DNA of 64,000 nucleotides, from NCBI RefSeq assembly GCF_003589595.1, contig NW_020653200.1, forward strand, positions 4,585,202-4,649,201. The letters run 5' to 3'. The DNA comes from Hyposmocoma kahamanoa. Taxonomy: Eukaryota; Arthropoda; Insecta; Lepidoptera; Cosmopterigidae. This document shows positions 46,922 through 57,687 of the stretch, one piece after another. The position numbers and the translations under genes are program-made. Position 1 is the first letter of the stretch. Every line of letters starts with the position of its first letter. The notes under the pieces were generated by a model. That model did not search any database and was not told the origin of the DNA. It saw only the letters and a program-made list of their open reading frames with translations.

Positions 46922-48085
46922 ATTGTATCGAATGATGTGACTTCCAAGGTTCACCACTTCCGCTAGATCTTTTAATATTCTTTACTTTATCCATTTTGCT
47001 GAACTCTTACGACATCCAATAGAGTGAAAACCCTAATTGTAATATTTTTTTAAATAAAATCTACTGAAGACGCGCTATAACGTGTTTGTCTATAAGTACA
47101 AACACTACATAATGACTATAAATTAATTATATCTAGAATAAACTTAAGAACACTAGTTTTTAGAGTATTAATAGACTTTACTGGATGTGTATAGAACAAT
47201 TTTACTAAAAATAATCAGTTGTTCTACAGATGAACTTAAAAGAAGGACTATAAGAGTAAATCTTAAGAGAGATTACTTACTAAGTAGCTAACTTAATAAA
47301 ATAAGTTGTTTGGTATGAAGAAGGTGTTAAAATTTTGACTTGAGTGAAATAAGTCTATAAGAACAATTTCTTTTTTCTAAAACCATTTATAGAGAACTAT
47401 TTTCTAAATTAAGACTGTTTATAGATATAATAGTTTTAAGGCGTATAAAGCGTGCTCCTTGGGAAGTTTTCGTAGCTTAGTAAATAACGCAGTAATATTC
47501 ATATTTTGAATAAGCTAATTTTTAATTTACCTTTCGGAGCTTTTATTACTTATTTACGAGTGAAAAATACAACATTTCTTTTGCTTAACCATATATTTTT
47601 TAAGAAGTCTATTATATTAATTTACGAACACTAATTCTATATTACGGCTTTTCCGACATCAATATATTTCGTTTTTATTAATCCTTCTCGGAACACGTGG
47701 CGAGAGTTGTATTTCACGCCAGCATAGGCTCCGAACCTTTCCCATAGTATGTGCAGTTATTAACCGTGACATTGAAACGCAGATGAGTTTTGAATTGTAG
47801 AAGCGCTGAAAAAACTCGATTTCAACGCGGCTTAATCGAATTTTACAAGCGGAATAGGTAACATACCCCAGATCTATTTTTTTAATGGCTTTTCGCGGTC
47901 ACGTTGAAGCAATGACAAGATATTAATTTATTTCATTGAAAAACAAGGAAAGCTTTTTGTATGATAGGGAATTTAGAATACGGATCGGGAACAAATTTAT
48001 GAACGGTAAGTAATTTGATGTTAAAAATTTTATGTGTACAACAGAGAACAGAAGGAAAAATAATTTAATTATAATATTATATATA
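46922..48085. other. unassigned AT-rich sequence
   Basis: No supported feature was found apart from the hAT target duplication at its start. Confidence 0.35.
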
Positions 48086-48088
48086 TGA

Positions 48089-48306
48089 ACTGGCTCTGTG
48101 GCCGAACGGTTACCATGCCGGACTGCCTCGCAGAGGTCCTGGGTTGGATTCCCAGGCCGGGAGAAATATGTGTATAGCCTACATTTATTTCTCTCGTCAG
48201 TGTGGGTGTAATTTGTGGTTGTCTATGTGTGGTCCATAGCACCCGCGACACAGGTTTTCCCTAGTGCGGGGCTAACACACAGTGTTGCGTTATTATTATT
48301 ATTATA
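48089..48306 (+). repeat. tRNA-derived SINE, family D, full length
   Basis: CTGGCTCTGTGGCCGAACGG, 'GGTCCTGGGTTGGATTCCC' (B-box with one change), 'GTGTGGGTGTAATTTGTGG' and a tail of (ATT)n at 48288-48305. Confidence 0.87.
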
Positions 48307-48544
48307 TTAATGATATAGGAACTGTCTAAATTTTTATATTATTTTCTACAATAAAATTACATAAATACCTACTTATAAACACGTGAATGACGTATGACAT
48401 AACAGTACCGAAATTGACGTAGGAAGATAACTGATTGGATAAGGTTTTGGAAAAGTAAGGAATAATCATATTTAGGGCAGTTTCGATTTTTTTTTTTTTT
48501 GTATAATTTTTATAATAATACTAAACTACCGTACATAGTTATTT

Positions 48545-50200
48545 TTACTTGACATTGGCAAAATCATTGATTATTTCGATGGGGCCATAACATTTAAAAG
48601 AAGAAGAAGGGCAGTTTGAAAATATGTGACCCAAATCTGTAACTTGGCCACATTCGTATAAATCACTATTAACAATGTTCAATTTCGCAAGGTGTGCAGG
48701 AATACAAACATGACCCAACCGCATACGAATCAAAACAGATTTTGTCAATCTATTGAATTTAAGTGACGAAAACAATGGTTTTACAGAAGAAGGTTGAACG
48801 TAAGCATAAAATTTACCCATTAATTTACTGCTTTCAGACCACATCATACCCCAATCATATCTAAGGAAACGTATAGGAAAGCTTGCCAAATCGTGATCGT
48901 AATTTTTATAGTACGCCGTGTCAACAGCGCAGCATCATTTGCGAGCTAATCAGCACGATCATTGCCATGAATTCTGGAATGGCTTGGTATCCAGGAGATA
49001 ACAACAGACAAGCCTGTTGAAGAGAAAGCTAACAACAAATATCTAATTTCGCAAAACAATCGCGTTTTAAAAGGAAATCTAGGCAGTACCTGAAGGGCAC
49101 TCATAGAGTCGGAAAAAACGACAATATTTCGTAGCCTAGTTTTATTATTATAAACCACAATAAGTATTGGTTGATTACGTTTTCTAGAAAATAAGATAGC
49201 AGTGCTTTTGGGAACAGAAAGTTCAAAGCCATTTGTAGCTAGACCCATTTCAAATATTGAGGAGACTGAGTCAATGAATCAGATGCTTTTTGAACACAAC
49301 ATTGTACAACAAAAGAGCGTATTGAAGAATTTTAACAGAATTATTAAGTGAGAACCCTAAGTCATGTTAATATATATTATAGAGAATAGGGCTAAGAACA
49401 GGGCCTTGGGAAGACCCTTCCATACATAACGAGTTAACTAAGCGCCATCCTGACTATGTAAATTGTTATATCGTTCAGACACATTCAGACACCATATTTA
49501 TGACAAAAGAAGATAACATTCCCGGCAGAACAATCAAGACATTATCATGTGCTGCACTGATATCCAATAAAGCCGATTAAACAGATTCATTATTTGTAAG
49601 GCCCAAACGGATATCCATAACAAAAGTACTAATATTATAAAATATGCTTTTCCCTTTTTAAATCCAAATTGGCTTGACGTTCAAACGTTGCAAACGGTTT
49701 TTAACTAAGTAATTAGATATCTTTAAAAGTACGGATGAAAGAGCTATAGGACGAAAAGAAGAAGCATCCAAAGCTAACTTGCCATGTTTAACATTGGTAT
49801 TATAGCTTGGTTTAGGGATACTGCCTGACAACATAACTGAATTTATTATATGTCCAAAATGTATTTAAGTGTCCTGTCGCTACAATTTATGAAAAATGAA
49901 TATGGGATGCCGTCTTCACCTGGATATGAATCCTTATCGAGAGAAAGTACACTTTTCAATTCTTCTAGAAAAAAGGGAGAATTAAGGACAGAGTGGTGTC
50001 CGGAGGAAAAAAAAGGATCAAAGCAAGTCATTAAAGTAGGAGCTGAAGCTGGAGCCAACTTATCCAAAAATACATTTGCGAATTCTGATGGAAAATTGAG
50101 GGCTGACGAAGAATCAAATGCGCTTCGAAACCTTCTATTTTTTCCCAGACAAAGACTGGAGTAACGTCGTATAGATTCACAGAACTTCTTCCATCCATCA
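48545..50200 (-). mobile_element. LINE3: RNase H-bearing non-LTR retrotransposon remnant
   Basis: Minus-strand order from 5' to 3': CLGKNRRFRSAFDSSS and DKLAPASAP (about 50160-50030), the palm start FFLEELKSVLSLDKDSYPGE (49846-50067), PIALSSVLLKISNYLVKNRL, SALLDISAAHDNV with the first catalytic aspartate, and a decayed P-QG-V motif (RYVWKGLPKALFLALF) near 49400. The frame 48946-49248 follows with VPKSTAILFSRKRNQP, then an RNase H-like part with IVVFSDSMSALQVLPR and SWIPSHSRIHGNDRAD. The frame 48545-48889 ends it with VLIRMRLGHVCIPAHLAKLN and YECGQVTDLGHIFSNC, the C-terminal cysteine/histidine region. An RNase H domain after the reverse transcriptase points to the I/R1/Loner-like groups. Many stops and shifts make it inactive. 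The YADD motif was not found. Confidence 0.8.
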
Positions 50201-50204
50201 ATTT

Positions 50205-51100
50205 TTTTTTTATGCTTGTCATAAAGTCAATTTGCCAATTGTCTGCGAAAAATAAAGAACCAACAGAACTCCTGTCTGTTCCGTGCGGTTCGAGCATGAT
50301 ACAATCTCTCGATAAATGTAATGATTACTTCACTACAGTTGGTAAAAAATTGGCAGATAATATTTTGACATCTATGAACAAGAACCAGAAACTTCTAGCA
50401 GCCTCCATGTCTTTGAGCAAATTACCCCAGGATTCATTCTTTATGCATCCAACAAATGCTGGTGAAGTTGAATTTTTAATAAATCTTTTACCCAATGATA
50501 AGGCTCCAGGTATTGATGGTTTTAGTAATACTTTTATAAAAAGTATAAAAAGCTCAATTGTTCAGCCTCTAACCACACTTTATAATATGAGCCGGTCTCG
50601 GTCATTTTTCCGGAAATTTGGAAATTAGCGGTTGTTTATCTAATACATAAACATGGTCCAAAAATGTGCCTGACAACTATCGTCCAATATCTATTCTGGG
50701 GGTATTTTCGAATGTACTAGAAAAAATTGCCAATAAAATAATAATAATAATAATACGCACACACTCAACATAGTCCCGCAAGAGGGAAACCCGGTGTCTT
50801 TGGTGCCATTGACCGACACTCCGGGACGAGGAAACTTTGCTGATTTTACTGCTATTATATTCCAGTGTACTGACTGGGCTTTGTTCAATGCAGAGCATGA
50901 TTTGTCACTGGTCCGTGATTGGCTCAAACGTAATCTGCTCACCTTGAATGTCAAAAAGAGTGAATTCATCTGTTTTCATAAGATCTCGGCAACAGCTCCA
51001 TTTTCATTACCCTTTACTAAAGCTCATCATGTGGTGGTAATGGAGTGGTTTGTTCGTGCGTGTTTGTTGTAGCGAAACTCTTGTCAGAACTGATGCTATT
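50205..51100 (+). mobile_element. LINE4: reverse-transcriptase remnant interrupted by a SINE
   Basis: The plus strand encodes GEVEFLINLLPNDKAPGIDG FSNTFIK in the frame 50212-50628 and, in another frame, NYRPISILGVFSNVLEKIAN up to about 50735. A family D SINE fragment (50731-50815) then replaces the middle of the palm domain. The frame resumes at 50794-51072 with NFADFTAIIFQCTDWALFNA, 'LSLVRDWLKRNLLTLNVKKS' and EFICFHK. The catalytic F/Y-A-D-D motif reads FADF here, so the second aspartate is lost. The element is head to head with LINE3, the junction lying at the T tract near 50202-50211. Confidence 0.78.
50731..50815 (-). repeat. family D SINE fragment inside LINE4
   Basis: (AAT)n at 50738-50754 followed by ACGCACACACTCAACATAGT and 'GGGAAACCCGGTGTCTTTGG' is the 3' third of family D on the minus strand. 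The SINE is 5'-truncated. Confidence 0.78.
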
Positions 51101-51104
51101 ATAT

Positions 51105-51445
51105 GTATCTTGGCGTTGTTTTGGATGAGAAGTTTAATTTCACCGCCATCTAACTGTTTTTTGCGCGTGTACGGAAAACAGCTGGCACAATAAGACTTCT
51201 TTGAGATACCGGTTCGCCAAAGGCTTTAAAAATGATTTATTTCGCCCTCTGCTAATCACTCCTCACATATTGTGTATGTATATATATATATACAATATGT
51301 GGGGATATATAATATTTATACTAATAATGTATCCGACACAACAAGTCCTTGGTTAACTTGTTTAAATACATTAATACTTTCTGTTCGTTTAGAGGCTAAG
51401 TACTATATTATGTAAATCAATTGTATGGGATCCCACGATACAAGT
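51105..51445. other. decayed sequence between LINE remnants
   Basis: It contains a TATATATATATATACA tract near 51280-51295 bracketed by ACATATTGTG / CAATATGTGG. No coding support. Confidence 0.35.
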
Positions 51446-51449
51446 TTGC

Positions 51450-51990
51450 CTAGTGTGTAATCGCTGTCATTCCGTCAAACAAACCTTTTTATTGCACGTG
51501 TTATGTGCGGCTTGTGAATAAATTTAAAAATATTCAGATGTCTTTTAGATAATGTGGAATTTTCACTAATAGGCACTGAAACATTTTCAAGAACTTCGTC
51601 ATCTGTCCTGTCAGCAGGGACACCACGCACTACTCCCATATGAGTCACGTTGAAAGTGGGAATAAAAACTTTCAATTTGTGACTAGCAAGACTGGGTTCA
51701 TCAATTAAGTTATTTGCGTCAGCAACATTAGAGAAGGCCAAACTAAACCTGTTCCGACCTATTCTTTTCAAGCTTCCGTTTACAATGTTTTATTAGAATT
51801 CTTTTTTTTAAAGTTTCCAAACTGCAGAGGATGGAGCGGTCATGATCGTCAGCTGCACTTTGGTCTTTCTGGACATATGCTAAGTACGGGCTAAATCAGT
51901 TGCTTCACACTTCCTACCATCCTGCGCCTAGAATTCAAATTAGAATCACCAACATTGTTAGTAGCATCATTAGCACCAACAATGCTTTTT
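51450..51990 (-). pseudogene. LINE ORF1 (Gag-like) fragment
   Basis: The minus-strand frame 51475-51771 reads MKRIGRNRFSLAFSNVADAN, 'VFIPTFNVTHMGVVRGVPAD' and DEVLENVSVPIS. This resembles the RNA-binding Gag-like ORF1 of Jockey-type LINEs ('IKRIGR-RF-V-F ... YIP-FN-TR-G-VRG-P'). Upstream (51780-51990) the sequence continues with SLNSRRRM-like residues and stops. The zinc-knuckle region expected after it is not recognisable. Which of the neighbouring LINEs it came from is unknown. Confidence 0.6.
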
Positions 51991-52009
51991 TTTATTCTAA
52001 TGTAAGTGT

Positions 52010-52371
52010 GCATTTGACCTTCATCTCACCTAATGGAAAGTGACGATGAGGTCGACGATGGAGCATACACACCTAGATAATGCCTATTCACTCTCGCCTT
52101 GAAAAGGACCAAGTTATAACGTTCAGGGAACAAGTCTGCAGGCAGGGAATTCCACTCCATAGCATTTCGCCATATAAATGTGATATATCATGTAAAATAC
52201 CGATAAGTAGGCAACTTTATTGACGTGTTCAAGGCTCTGCAGCTTCGCCTCTACTGATTCCGAGTCAACTATAAGCCTCTTGACACGCTTGTCAATTGAA
52301 TCCAAGGTGGCCAGTTGATATGTAGCAGAGCCATCCCAAAGGTGGAAACAGTACTCCATATACGTCCGATT
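52010..52371 (-). mobile_element. LINE2, 3' end, separated from its body by LINE1
   Basis: The minus strand reads RTYMEYCFHLWDGSATYQLA, 'LDSIDKRVKRLIVDSES', 'LQSLEHVNKVAYLSVFYMIY' and then, after a shift, WNSLPADLFPERYNL. This is the last part of a CR1/Jockey-like ORF. It starts directly beyond the poly(A) tail of LINE1. It continues, with about ten codons missing, the LINE2 reading that breaks off near 54985 (...NVRRYFTSA). Its sequence differs clearly from the matching part of LINE1, so it is not a duplication of LINE1. Confidence 0.7.
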
Positions 52372-54985
52372 TTTTTTTTTTTTTTTTTTATACCTGACAG
52401 GCAAATGACTCCACTCCACCTGATGTTAAGTGGAAAGTGGTATCCAAACGCGAAGGAACCTAGTGCAGCGATGATGGAATCCTCACTGCACTAGCCGCCT
52501 CCACCCTGCCTGCCTACAATATGCCTCTTCACGCCTCGTTTGAAGGACCCCATATCATAAGAGGGAGGGAAGACATGTGCCGGAAGGGAGTTCCATTTGT
52601 CAACCGTGCGGCAGAGAAAGGAGCCACCGAACCTTTTAGTACGCGATGGAATTCGAAGTGACTACGAAGGCCAGCATGCGTGCTTCTGAGCAGGAACGGG
52701 GAAGGGGGGATGAGGTTGAACAGCTCCTCAGAGCACTCACCATGGTACATGCGGTAAAAGGCGCTAAGCGATGCAACATCTCTACGCAGTTGCAGAGGTT
52801 CAAGGCGTGATGAGACCTCTTCGTCGCCTATAATTCGAGTAGCACGACGCTGTAATTTATCCAAGGCATCGAGTAGGTACTTGGCGGAGCCGTTCCACAA
52901 GTGCGAACAATACTCAACGCAAGACCGGACCTGTGTTTTGTACAGCAGGCATAACTGGTCCGGCGTGAAAAAACGTCGCACCTTGTTCAGGACTCCGAGT
53001 TTCCGTGAGGCTGTTTTGATCACAGATTCGATGTAGCTCCTTGGATTCAAATCACTGCAGATTTCCATACCGAGCAAGGTGAAACTGCTCTGAGGTGAAA
53101 GTGCTGTGCTCATCAGAGAAGGCATGGGAAGGAACGGCGACAATTTTGTTGTTAACGCGCAAACCTGTGTTTTCTTGGCGTTGAACTCTACAAGATTACT
53201 GGATCCCCATGCGGATATGAGGTCCAATATCCTATTGAGCTCAACGACAAGATCAGATCGCTCTCTGTCAGTATCGGCGCGCCCAGCTGCGGGGAATCCA
53301 TGATATCCCCCATGAACAGTGCTATCATCTGCATAACAATGAATATTCCCAAGTGGAAGCATATCATTGATATGCAGAAGGAAAAAGCGTGGGAGATAGG
53401 ACGGATCCCTGCGGTACGCCGGCGTTCACATTCACGAACCTCGAAATGCTGCCGTCAGAAACGACGCGAATTCTCCGCTCACGAAGGAAATCGGCAATCC
53501 AGCTGCATAACTGGGCTGGCAAACCGTACGCCGGGAGCTTGGAGAGAAGAGCTTTGTGCCAGACCCGATCGAACGCTTTGGCTATATCGAGGCTAACAGC
53601 CAACGATTCGCCACGTTTGTCTATAGCCTCACCCCAAATATGCGATAAGTACGCTAGAAGGTCACCCGTTGATCGTTTCGGACGAAACCCATACTGCCGA
53701 TCATTAATTATGGAGTGATCTTCTAGGTATTGGGTCAGTTGTTTATTAAGGATCCGCTCTAAAACCTTGCATATTATGGAAGTAATGGCTATGGGACGGT
53801 AATTATGCGGGTCTGATCGGTCGCCTTTTTTGGGAACTGGTTGCACATTAGCCTCTCTCCAAGAGTCCGGCACACGACCTGAAGAGAGCGACAGACGATA
53901 CAGTCGCGTTAGCACGGGAGTCAACTCGGCTGCGCAATTCCTAAGTACAATCGCTGGGATACCATCAGGACCACTAGCTTTCCGGACGTCGAGAGACTGC
54001 AGCTGCGTACGCACATCGCATTGTCTGATACGAATATCAGACATCGTGTAGCCACAGTGAGGTAGAGTTGGTGGCTGTGCGTTACAGTCGTCGAGACAGG
54101 AGTTAGCCGCAAACAGATTTGCCAAGAGGTCGGCTTTATCTTGCGGCTTGTGGGCTAGATTGCCGTCAGAATATCTCAGCGGTGGCAGCGAGGGCTGGCA
54201 GAAGTTCGACGCAACGGCTCTGGCCAGACGCCAGTAGCTACGACTACCTGTGGGATGCGTCAAGAGTTCTTGGCCAACTCGTGCGACGCGCTGAGCATCC
54301 GCTCTGATGTACGCTCTTTTGCAAGACCTGGTGGCATTATTGTAGGCTGTTTTAAGTGAGTTCGTATTGGGATCGTCTGAAGCTAGACCCCTGATCCAAG
54401 CGCGGTATGCAGTCTGTTTGTTCTCAACAGCCACAGCACACTCGCGGTTGAACCAGCGGTTGCGCCTCCCTTTACTGACGAGATCCGAATGCGGGATGTA
54501 GTATTCCATCCCGATTAAGATCTCATCAGCAACGGCAGTCGCGCTAGCTGTTGGATCCACCTCACTAAAACAGCGCTGCCGCCAGGGAACGGATGCAAAA
54601 TAGTCCCGCATACCGTCCCAATCTGCCGACGCATAATGCCAAATGCGGCGTTTAGCCACAGTAGGTGGTGGTGGCAGTAACGTTGCCGCTTTAGTGGATA
54701 TCAAGCAGTGATCCGAAGTGCCCAGAGGGGCTTGGACCACCACCCGATATCCAGCCGGGCGAGACGTCAGCAGAAGGTCCAACAAAGAGGGCGCGTCACC
54801 AACCCTATCTGGAATCCGGGTGGGCTGATTCACCAGTTGGGTTAAATCGTGTGTGAGAGCGAATGTGTGGGCAGTTCTTCCAGCATGGTCAGTTTTAGAG
54901 GAACTTAACCACGACTCGTGGTGAGCATTGAAGTCCCCTAAAAACACCAATTCCGCTGTAGGAAACTGCGCCTGCGAAACGCCGA
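52372..54985 (-). mobile_element. LINE1: CR1/Jockey-like non-LTR retrotransposon, 5'-truncated, with poly(A) tail
   Basis: The element reads on the minus strand from endonuclease through reverse transcriptase to a 3' UTR and a 20-base A tract (T on the plus strand at 52372-52391). The 5' end is truncated within the endonuclease domain, near 54975-54985. It is by far the best preserved element in the window. The two sides of the insertion belong to a second LINE (54985-56420 and 52010-52371). No clear target duplication was found; a shared ATCGG at both borders is too short to rely on. Confidence 0.85.
52510..54970 (-). pseudogene. LINE1 endonuclease / reverse-transcriptase ORF with two frameshifts
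   Basis: The first frame (53364-54970) starts in the apurinic-type endonuclease: QFPTAELVFLGDFNAHHESW with the catalytic GDFN, then LGTSDHCLIS with the SDH motif. The reverse transcriptase follows: SGPDGIPAIVLRNCAAELTP, VPKKGDRSDPHNYRPIAITS, QYGFRPKRSTGDLLAYLSHI, 'SLDIAKAFDRVWH' with the first catalytic aspartate, and AGVPQGSVLSPTLF. One extra base near 53372 shifts the frame. The second frame (52529-53362) continues with NDMLPLGNIHCYADDSTVHG, including an intact YADD, then the thumb and C-terminal part (RSCVEYCSHLWNGSAKYL, 'FYRMYHGECSEELFNLIPP'). A second shift near 52650 leads into the terminal KWNSLPAHVFPPSYDM and FKRGVKRHIVG. Apart from these two shifts more than 800 codons are open, so the copy is recent in evolutionary terms. 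Confidence 0.88.
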
Positions 54986-56420
54986 TGTGAAGTAACGCCT
55001 CACGTTGGAAAGGATGCCAAGCTTCCTGGCTGCATTTTTGGCCATGGATTCAATGTATCTGCCGAAGTTCAGATTGGACAGGTCCATTCCAGGTAGCTGG
55101 AGACAATCGGTTATCGGTATGGATATATCACGAAAAGTCGGAGTCAGTTCAAAGGGACTCCGTTTAGTGGAGAATAGACACGCCTGCGTTTAGGTAGCGT
55201 TAAATTTGACAAGATTGGCATCCGGAGACTGCCTTGAGCGTCAAATCGTTTAGATTTGATGCTCAAGGCAGTCTCTCAAGGCTGAACAAGACTGAATTTC
55301 CTCTCCACTGACCTTTGCATTGGTCAAGTACCTATCAACAACTATGCTGTCATCAGCATACGCAAAGTTACCTGGAATTAACATATCATTGAAATGAAGC
55401 AAAAAGAGAGTTGGAACCCTGAGTAACTCTATCTATCGCCATATGTTCGGAAAAGTAGCCTTCTAAGACCATTTGAATGGAACGTTGACTCAAGAAATCC
55501 TAAATCCAATTGCAAAGGTCAGTGGGAAGCCCATAACATGGGAGCTTGCTTAAAAGGGTTGCGTGCCAGTCCCTGTCAAAGGCTTTAGAAATGTCCAAAT
55601 CACTGCAAGACTTCACCTTGCTTTTCTATAGCCTCGCTCCATATGTGATAGGCATACACAAGAAGATCCCCGGTAGATCGCCCTCGTCGGAATCCATACT
55701 GGTGTGACAGGAGACGGTTGTTGAGTACACGTTTCATAGTCTTGCAGACTATGGAAGTGACCGAGATAGGTCTATAGTTGACAGGGTCAGCTCTGCTTCC
55801 CTTTTTCGGCACAGGTTGAACGTTTGCAAGCTTCCACGACCTGGGAACTACACCAGTCTCAAGTGAGAGGCGATACAGGCGTGTGAGAACAGGAGACAAC
55901 TCAGGCGCACAATTACCTACCACTGGAATTCCATCTGGCCCGCTAGCTTTATTCACGTCAAGATTGCGCAGAGTTCTAAGTACCTCTTTTTGGCGTATGC
56001 GAACTGGCGCCATAGCGCAGCCAGCCTGAGGTAAGGTAGGTGGCACGTTCCCTGCGGCATCCAGACGCGAATTCTCTGCAAAGAGTGAGGCAAAGAGACT
56101 CGCCTTCTCTTCTGCAGTATGGGCCAGCGTGCTATCCGGCCTCAGCAGAGGTGGCAAAGATGGGTGACAAAAGTTACTTTGGACCGCTTTGGCTAGGGAC
56201 CAAAAGGATTTGCTACCTGCTGGATAAGAGGCAAGCTTGGCCCCTATGCGGCGCACGTGTTCGAACTTGGTTCTACGTAACACGCTTTTGCACTTCTTGG
56301 CGGCTACATTAAAAGCTTTCCTAAGCTAAGATTCCGAGTACTCGGAGCTTTGCGCTGCCCATGCTTGGTACGTGGACTGCTTTTGTCCTTCAGTGGCGGA
56401 GCAGCCTTTCTCGGGTGGCT
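54985..56420 (-). pseudogene. LINE2: related CR1/Jockey-like reverse transcriptase, decayed
   Basis: From 5' to 3' on the minus strand: GCSATEGQKQSTYQAWAAQS (about 56400-56340), then the frame 55600-56283 with HVRRIGAKLASYPAGSKSFW, 'NLDVNKASGPDGIPVVGNCA', VPKKGSRADPVNYRPISVTS and YGFRRGRSTGDLLVYAYHIW. Beyond a break come pieces such as LDISKAFDRDWHATLLSKLP, and the reading ends at KLGILSNVRRYFTSA near 54985. Parallel positions in LINE1 show the two are paralogous families, not copies of one another. A 23-base inverted duplication sits at 55225-55275, and the YADD region is disrupted. LINE1 is inserted at its 3' side. Confidence 0.8.
55225..55275. repeat. 51-bp hairpin inside LINE2
   Basis: Arms 55225-55247 and 55253-55275 (starting GAGACTGCCTTGAGC and ending GCTCAAGGCAGTCTC) are inverted with one mismatch and a five-base loop. 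The matching part of LINE1 (about 53160-53230) has no such hairpin, so it arose in this copy or family. Confidence 0.75.
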
Positions 56421-56424
56421 TTCC

Positions 56425-56960
56425 CGCTGTGCATCGTGCTTCGGATCTCGGTAGCCTCCAGAACTGAGTGCTCAGTGTGGTAGTACAAGCAGCTACAACT
56501 CGTCGTCAGACGCAATACTGCTGTTCAGACCCTACCTCCTAATGGCAACTCCCGAACACGAGTCGGAACACGGTGACAATCATTTGGCGAATCGACTACG
56601 TCGGGAGGGTGGTGACTAGCCACGGCCGAAGCCTACCACCAGTAGTTGTTGCTCTTTAACACCACGCAGGGGTCACTTGTGGGGTCTCGAGGGTAAACCT
56701 ACGGAAGCGAGCAACAGCAACCTCCTAGCAAGGTAATTAAAATTTTTTGGAACATTCTTCTTCGGATTCAGAGCATTGACAATAGTGTAAAGAGACTGGG
56801 TTGCCACCTCTTTTCCTACGTTTTTTATTGCAATGGTGGCAGGATTTTCGGGGTTTAACTCTTTTACGGTCAGGCATAGGAAGGCTGCCTTCAGTATCCA
56901 TTGATTAGTCGTCAATAACAACATTATAGGCTACTGGAGGCCCAGAGCCTCCTCTTGGGT
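56425..56960 (-). pseudogene. possible LINE2 5' region / ORF1 remnant
   Basis: The region is richer in GC than the window average. One minus-strand frame starts MDTEGSLPMPDRKRVKPRKS and CHHCNKKRRKRGG, with spaced cysteines and many basic residues (about 56920-56780), which could be the start of a nucleic-acid-binding ORF1. A second frame (56673-56924) overlaps it. Both end quickly in stops. The link to LINE2 is by position and orientation only. Confidence 0.35.
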
Positions 56961-56984
56961 CGTCAGGGGGATCGACCCCCATAA

Positions 56985-57110
56985 TAAAGAAAAGACTTCG
57001 ACTTGTTCGAATCCGGCCAGATCGAAGGAATTTTTTCTATGTATTAATAATTATAACAAACTAGTACAGTTATTTCACAAACAATAATTGAATATCAATT
57101 CAATAAAAAT
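56985..57110 (+). repeat. family C SINE, 3' part
   Basis: GTTCGAATCCGGCCAGATCG, 'AAGGAATTTTTTCTATGTAT' and 'AATAATTATAACAAACTAGT' match the last third of the complete copy at 57240-57440. Confidence 0.75.
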
Positions 57111-57159
57111 TTAAAATGCAGTGAATTACGACATCTCTCGCCAGGACTGGTAGCTGTAA

Positions 57160-57445
57160 AGGTACTAACTGGGTGATAAAAATTTCATAAATTTCTCATA
57201 GATGGCGCTACGACTAAAAAGTCGTTGAAAAACCGAATACAAAGACACGACGCAAGCATATAGAAAAATTCGTGAGGTCCGCTGGTTCATTCCGTGGCTT
57301 AGTTGGTATAGCGTCTGGCACGGTAAGCAAGAAGACGTAGGTTCGAATCCGGCCGAATTGAAGGAATTTTTTCTGAGTGTTCGATCTTTGTATTAATAAT
57401 TATAACAAACTAGTGGAGTAATTTCACAAAAAAAAAATTATAAAA
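57160..57445 (+). repeat. tRNA-like SINE, family C, complete copy
   Basis: The tRNA-like core (about 57290-57360) has CCGTGGCTTAGTTGGTATAG (A-box TGGCTTAGTTGG, a full match to the consensus) and GTAGGTTCGAATCCGGCC (B-box GGTTCGAATCC, also full). Upstream, from GATGGCGCTACGACTAAAAA to GCAAGCATATAGAAAAATTC, about 120 bases are conserved with the inverted copy at 545-870. Downstream, GAAGGAATTTTTTCTGAGTG and 'TTCGATCTTTGTATTAATAA' are shared too. The anticodon arm and acceptor pairing are poor, so a working tRNA is unlikely. Confidence 0.8.
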
Positions 57446-57687
57446 AGACATACTTACCTAAATACGAACACTATACACTAATTACAGAAAATATCACGTA
57501 AACTATAAGTAAAAGAAAGAGTAAATACAAAAATTTACACAAATAACTGTAACGATCCCAAATTAAATTCATTTGAAAATAAGAAAGTAACAAACACGTC
57601 CGCCAAATCAAAAATATCCCCGCTTTTTTTCACACATCTATTTCTAACTTGTGAATATGTCATGGTCACATGAACACAGAATCAAAC

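Noticed and set aside
51475..51771. Host RNA-binding protein exon
   Set aside because: The residues resemble LINE ORF1 and the neighbours on both sides are LINE remnants.
53389..53718. Long plus-strand frames opposite LINE1, also at 53300-53596 and 49850-50164
   Set aside because: They are shadows of the reverse-transcriptase frames on the minus strand and show no motif of their own.
57290..57365. Genuine tRNA gene
   Set aside because: The A and B boxes are good, but the acceptor, anticodon and T-arm stems do not pair properly and the unit repeats elsewhere with long shared flanks; it is a SINE.
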